From the NCBI GenBank assembly GCA_018697195.1, contig CM031857.1:51047471-51111470 (forward strand): 64,000 nucleotides of DNA. Direction: 5' to 3'. Under the pieces are notes generated by a model. The model had not been told where the DNA came from, did no database searches, and worked only from the letters and a program-made list of their open reading frames with translations. A program made the translations under genes and the position numbers. Positions 35,831-64,000 of the stretch are shown here, one piece after another. Source of the stretch: Certhia americana. Taxonomy: Eukaryota; Chordata; Aves; Passeriformes; Certhiidae. Numbering within the stretch: the first letter of the stretch is position 1; every line of letters starts with the position of its first letter.

Positions 35831-37515
35831 GAAACTAACAAATCAAATATGATTTGAACACATTGTTGCAAAGCTATACAAACTATTTTCCAATTATGAC
35901 TCATATTTTCCATTTTGGTTTAACTCTATCTGCCATGACACAAACAGGTGTGGAGGAAGGAAGCTTTCAATATGTGAGATCAGCAAGAGTAGCACATGTA
36001 AAGTAGAGCTAGAAAACTCACCTTGAAGTATAGAGATGAGAGAGGTTTGCCTGGATTTTCAGGACACAGTTCAGTACCAGGACAATTTAGATCCATAATG
36101 ACATGGTTTTAGGTCAGGTCCTACAGGTTTACATGGGATAGATTCCATCAGAAATGTAAATGTACTCTGTGCATCTGAAAGATCCTTAATATATCCTAAT
36201 GTGAACTACAAAATCTATCATGGCAGGGATGGGGAAGTTAAGAATGAACTAACAACACTTTTGTGGTATATTGGGGGAGGGGGGAAAGAATTATGTTGAA
36301 AGTTGGGGGTGATTATTCTTATTCCAGTTGTAAAATGAAATTTTTAATAATGTAGGACACCAGGCAATGATTAGAAAACCCCACAATGTTTAATTTTAAA
36401 AATACTGGTTTTAACTAAGACAGTAAGTCACTCATCAGTTATGAAAAATACTATTAGGTTTTCTTTATACATTTAGGTATCTATTATAAAACATCCAATC
36501 AGGTTCCCCCAAACTGTAAAATTGTCAAAGAAACTCCCTGAAGGCGTGCCTTTTAAAACTTCTCAACAAATTGCCATATTTATTCAAGTACTCAGGGGAA
36601 CCATTGTATGCCTGTTTATTCCTGAAGTATCATTCCCTTAGCAAATGCAGGTGTATTGTGAAGGCAAAAGCTAATAAGCAGCTGAATATTAAAGTGCATA
36701 GGTTGTTCACATGAGGAAAAATAAATGGTTGAAGAAGCAGTAGCTGTGGTGATAAAGGATTCTTGGGGAGTAATCCATCACCAATTTTTAGTAAGCCACA
36801 GACAATTCTTTTCCTATAAGAAAGATTTCTACAGTCTTCAAAACTTGCAAATGCATTTCTAACAATGGTATCAGGACAGTCATACTCCTCTTGCTGTGAC
36901 GAAAAAGTTGTAATTAAATAATCAAATAGACCTTCTTTCATAATTTACAGGTATTCATATTCTGTCAATAAATAAAAGATCATAATTTATCTTCTGATTC
37001 TGTATAGATTTTGACACAAGTTTCTAGCAATTTAAATAAATGTTTCTAACAGCTTGACATGAATTATGTTGGCAGGAGCCACACATGATTATTATGGTGC
37101 ACAGAATATTTTAAGAACCTACAAAGTTAAATAAAAGCTTACAAGTCTCTTAAGCTACTTTTTATTTGCATAGAAAAATATTTATCATAGGAGTCAACTA
37201 TCATATGAGAGAAATTCCATTTGTTGTAATTGAAAAAGATAGCTAAAAAGTTTCTGTGGGTTATTGCAACAGTACAAGAATACAAGATGCTTCCATTTAT
37301 TAAAAAATGTAAAACAAATCGTGAAAGCTAAAGCAGGCTACAAAACAGAAGGTCCTCATATTTTCTTTCTCTTGACTACTATGTTACAAGATCATGTGCC
37401 ACAGTTGAGTACTATAAAGTGTAATTCTGCGTTAGCTAATATAATTCTTAAAACATTCCCCCCCAAATGCACTATGCAAAATATATATATTTGTAAATGC
37501 TTCCCCCTGTAAGCA
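35831..37515 (-). other. Region downstream of TRPC4 stop, expected to contain the 3'UTR
   Basis: Lies immediately 3' of the TRPC4 stop codon. Candidate poly(A) signals on the minus strand (plus TTTATT) occur at 37296-37301 and 37161-37166 among others, too many to choose from. The 103-codon minus frame at 36630-36941 has no recognisable similarity and is treated as chance. Confidence 0.45.
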
Positions 37516-60242
<22,727 letters not shown>

Positions 60243-63200
60243 CTGTAGATAGAACATAATTCATTAGGCATGAATATTGAGTTGAAAAAGGCTGTGACTA
60301 TTCTAAACACTTAACTCATGATAGATTGATTCTCCTTATATCAAGTGTAAAGGGAAGGTGGATACATGCTCTAAATTACACATCTAGTTAGGAGAAACTT
60401 CATCTTTTTGCCATTTCCAGAATTAATTTGTCACATAAACCTCTCCAAAAAAAATCTGCATAGACAAGGACAAATCCTTTGGTTTTCTTCAATCTCTTTT
60501 TCATTGTATAAAAGTATAAAAAGGGTCTTAAAATAGGTTACCAGTGTCAACTCAGTCCTTGGAAACTGATGCAATATATTTCAGAATGAAAAATTTATGA
60601 CTGCAGAAGTCAATCCAACACAATTTATTTTGATTGGAACCCACACAATAAGGAAGAGAATTTCTATTGTTATTGTCAATGCTGAACTAAAGTCTCCCCT
60701 TTCCATATGAAAGAGTAGTGTCTCCAGAAGAAAGTCTTTTGTTGACACTTTCCTTTGGGACATGAAGGAATTGAAATTGCTTTCAGGTGTGCAGAGGACA
60801 TATTGTGCTAGGCACAGTAAAACAAAAATATTCAATCTGAGTGGGAAATCTTGCAAGTAGTCTGACATGAACTTGGCTTAAAAGCTTCAGAGAAAATTAT
60901 GTGGAGACTCTTTAATGCTATAAATTTAAAACCACTCTGAAGAAGATATTCCACATTACTGTACAATATGTTAATAAGACAACATGGTTCATTTAGATGC
61001 ATATTTCACATTATTATCTACAGAGATTTTTTCATAACAATACCATTACATATTTAAATTTTTCTAGTTAATTATTTTCTTGTAGTAATTTTTCATTTTG
61101 TTCTCATTAGAGGGACAAAATTCACCAGAAATACTTCCAATCTCTCACATATTGGTGTTGAGATACAGTTAATTCAGCACGCTCTTTTTTTCATCTGCTC
61201 TTTTAGAAAACAAACAGATTTTGTGCAGGGGGCTATAGAGTTCTGCATTTCATTATTATGAGCTTAATTCTCCTTAAACCTTAACATTTTAATTCTCCTT
61301 AACCTTAACATCTCAATGGGTTTCTGGTTGACTGGATGGAAAACTTGTGATTTTTCTCAAACATGATCCCTTAGAAGTAATTTCTGGCCTACTTTTGTTT
61401 GTGGCAGATATGTTTTTGAGTTATTACAATTTAATTTTGTAGAGTATTGACTTGGTTTTTCTGTCCTCTGCTTTCAAAAGGAAAAATTCCCTTCCTCACT
61501 AACATTGCCCCCAAACCTCAGACACATGGTCCCATCTTGCTTCTGTATGTCACCACCAACAATCACAAGCCTCAGGAGTATCTGAATCATCTGATTGATC
61601 CAGCAATTTTTGTTTTCATAGGTTTCATTTTCAGCCCTGCAGCCATCACCATTTCAGCATTCTGCAGACCTGGGGCAACACACTCTGAGAACGGATCTTG
61701 CTGGGAACATGTAGACAGGAAAGTGGATAGGCCCATTTTAGTGCCTACAACAGTCTAGACAGGCTGATTGAAACTCTGTCTGTAGTGTATCAGATAGAAC
61801 TAACCCATAAAATATAGCACTGCTACCCACTGAACACCTACTTTAAAGGCGCAATCAATTGTGCTGAGCAACAGTGAGGGAACAGCTGAGCATGATTGCA
61901 TGGCAGGGGTCAATATCCTCTTAACAGCACACGCTGCTACACTGCTGTTAGCTGCCCGAGTGCCATCACAAAGGCCACACACCTTCACCAGGCTACTAGG
62001 GCAGGCTCCTATGTATCTGCTCATTTCAGCCAGTAAAATGACTAAACCACTCACTGTTCAAAGACACGCCATTTGAACATGGTGGCAGCAGATCCGCTTC
62101 CCCCTCCTCTCCACAGTCCTCTCCAACCTTCATCACACAGTCCATGAACTTGCAAATGTCCATACTTGCTCTTCCCCTACCTTTTGGGCATAATTAGTTA
62201 GGACCTAACCATCATCAGGTCATAAAAGCTGCTGTTTTGTGTGCTGCTATATCCTCTCCAGACATTTCAGACACTGCTCTGAATCACTGCTGCTCCACCT
62301 GCATTATAGTACATAAAGATCACCACTTGCTGCAGGAGAAGACCTGGCTCTAGGCTCTGAGCTGAAGTAATCTGTGTAATACAGATACATCCCCTAAGTC
62401 TCCGTGTCACAGAACAGTGCCTTGCTCTTTTTCATTTAAGAAATTTTCACTTAAAAGTCACAGGATCATTGGCAAGACTGCTATGGTACAGAAAGCAAAC
62501 TGTATTGGCAGAAGATCTCCAAATCGAAAGGCTTTTCAGAAATCAATATACACATTCATATATTCATATTCATGAAATAAACATTTTTGTAACTCATCAG
62601 AGTTAAGGATTTTAAGTTCTCTTTAAAATACACTTTGGAAAGACAGCAGTAATAGGCTGGGATGCAAAATAAGATGTTTTAACAAGAGGCTTTAGGTTAA
62701 TTGAAGTCTTCTGCCAAGATATTCTATGGTTCAAAACCAGCTAAAGATGTGAACTGACACAGACTGCAACGGGGCTGTTCTCTGCAAGACTGTTGTACAG
62801 TTTGTATGGTTTGATAGCACTGCCTAAAATATAATGGGATTATTTACAGATTGAAAATGAAATGCTGACTAATGCTGCTGCACTTGATCTGTTTTGTGAG
62901 TGAAAAGCCAGACTGCTTTTCCAAGCACTTCCTGGGCTTCAGAAAATGAAATGTAATTTTAAAGTTGACATTAACAGAGAAATACTGACCTATTATAAAA
63001 TAGTGGAAGAGACTCAATGGCTGTTGTAAATATGATCATTTTGAATTAGAAACACAATTAATCCAAGTTACCAGCAAATTGGAAGTCATTTGGAAGCTGA
63101 AAAGTCTGAGTATATTTTGACATTGTAAAGGTGGTGGTTCTAATTATTTTCTTGGTTCAAGACAACTTTTATGTTTATCCTGATGCATGCTCTTTTCAAG

Positions 63201-64000
63201 CAAATAGTAATCGAAAACTGGAAATCCCATATTTTTACTATAACAGAGATGTGATAGTTTGCTTTTCATGCCAGCTGAAGCATCTAAGTACAAACTCAAT
63301 ATATAAATAGAGTTACTGAGATCCTATGTGACTCCAGAGAACTTGAAGCTCTGCTGATGGATAGATGGATACTATGTTTGTGAAAGATACACAACCCAGG
63401 TATGCACAGGAGAGCTGCCCACACATGCATTTTCGAAAGCAAATCTTGGTACAAAGTCCTAAGGTTGATTGCTCAAATTCACAATTCCAGGGTATCCTCA
63501 CCATGAAAGCTGTGATCAGAGTCTTTGCAGCTACCAGGTCTCCATAGCTAGGGATTCTTAGCAGGGCACATCTGGAGCAATGAATGCTGGAAGAACTGGA
63601 CTCCCTAGAGTTCTGTAAATCCTCCCAAGTGTGCTTGAATGGCTTCCTAAAGAAGTCCAGAGCCTTACACAAGGCTGAAGATGTATCTAAGGCCTGGTGA
63701 GCTTACATGATGAAGATATTCTGAATAATAAACCTCCGGGATTCCCAACTGTGCTATTTAGGCTTAATTTACAGCAGCCAGAGGCCTTGAAATCTTTTTG
63801 TAGATCTGAACTGGATCTTTTTACAAGAAGGAAGTGTCTTGGGGTAAGAAGTCAGACCACCCTTACTTCCACAGGCTCTGACACAACATGCCAATTTTCT
63901 TCTATTACATTCACTGGCAGAATCAGGAAAAGACTTAGAAAATCTATGTTATGTTTTTTGTTTGGTCTTTTTTTAAAGAAAAATACATCCAGATTGATCT
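60243..64000 (-). other. TRPC4 intron 4 (partial), no upstream exon found
   Basis: I searched for the S1/S2-proximal TRPC4 exon (KFICHTASYLTF-like, ending in a PWVL-like stretch) on the minus strand and did not find it, so intron 4 is at least 3.76 kb. A 22-bp near-duplication (AATTCTCCTTAAACCTTAAC-type) occurs at 61266-61311. No mobile element was recognised. Confidence 0.65.

Noticed and set aside
36630..36941. A 103-codon minus-strand frame downstream of the TRPC4 stop.
   Set aside because: No similarity recognised; it lies in the likely 3'UTR or just beyond it and is best explained as chance.
60581..60868. A 95-codon hydrophobic minus-strand frame in TRPC4 intron 4, with a TIEILFLIVWV stretch loosely like the S1-S2 exon of TRPC channels.
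   Set aside because: The spacing between would-be motifs is wrong, there is no good donor where the TRPC exon should end, and such a frame length is expected by chance several times in this much AT-rich DNA.
63313..63672. A 119-codon minus-strand frame near the right edge, considered as an upstream TRPC4 exon or a new gene.
   Set aside because: Its sequence does not match TRPC4 ankyrin, coiled-coil or S1 segments, and no domain is recognisable.

Overview
This is a window of vertebrate nuclear DNA, almost certainly from a bird. Genes are split by AT-rich introns with consensus GT/AG borders. The dispersed repeats include CR1-type non-LTR retrotransposons, one ending in the CR1-style octamers ATTCTGTG/ATTCTCTG, and LTRs of avian endogenous-retrovirus type. 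The species cannot be fixed from the sequence alone.

Two genes are present, both on the minus strand and in the same relative order as the mammalian POSTN-TRPC4 pair. (1) Positions 1-14,700 hold the 5' half of POSTN (periostin), coding exons 1-12. They run from the signal peptide through the EMI domain and FAS1 domains 1-3 into FAS1 domain 4. The rest lies to the left of position 1. A TATA box sits just upstream of the first exon. (2) Positions 37,516-60,242 hold the 3' half of TRPC4, seven coding exons (exons 5-11 by the human count). They cover transmembrane segments S2-S6, the pore, the TRP box, the calmodulin/IP3-receptor binding region and the C-terminal tail with its PDZ ligand. The ankyrin repeats and the exons before S2 lie to the right of the window.

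About 22.8 kb separates the genes. From 14.7 to 24.7 kb I see nothing I can name. An LTR-like element with a candidate 5-bp duplication lies at 24.7-25.1 kb. A composite repeat block fills 25.5-29.8 kb: an A-rich satellite-like repeat with a period of roughly 0.38-0.40 kb, a 1.3-kb LTR-like insertion, about 2.4 copies of a 178-bp tandem repeat carrying telomere-like CCCTAA motifs, and a 5'-truncated CR1. From 29.8 to 37.5 kb there is mostly unique DNA with one probable ancient SINE-like fragment.

Intronic mobile elements include a solo LTR antisense in POSTN intron 9, a solo LTR with a perfect 6-bp target duplication in TRPC4 intron 8, a degenerate CR1 in TRPC4 intron 5, and an old reverse-oriented CR1 in TRPC4 intron 9. 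I found no tRNA, rRNA, CRISPR array or intact third gene. The most unusual structure is the satellite block with the telomere-like 178-bp tandem. The genes themselves look like ordinary orthologues.
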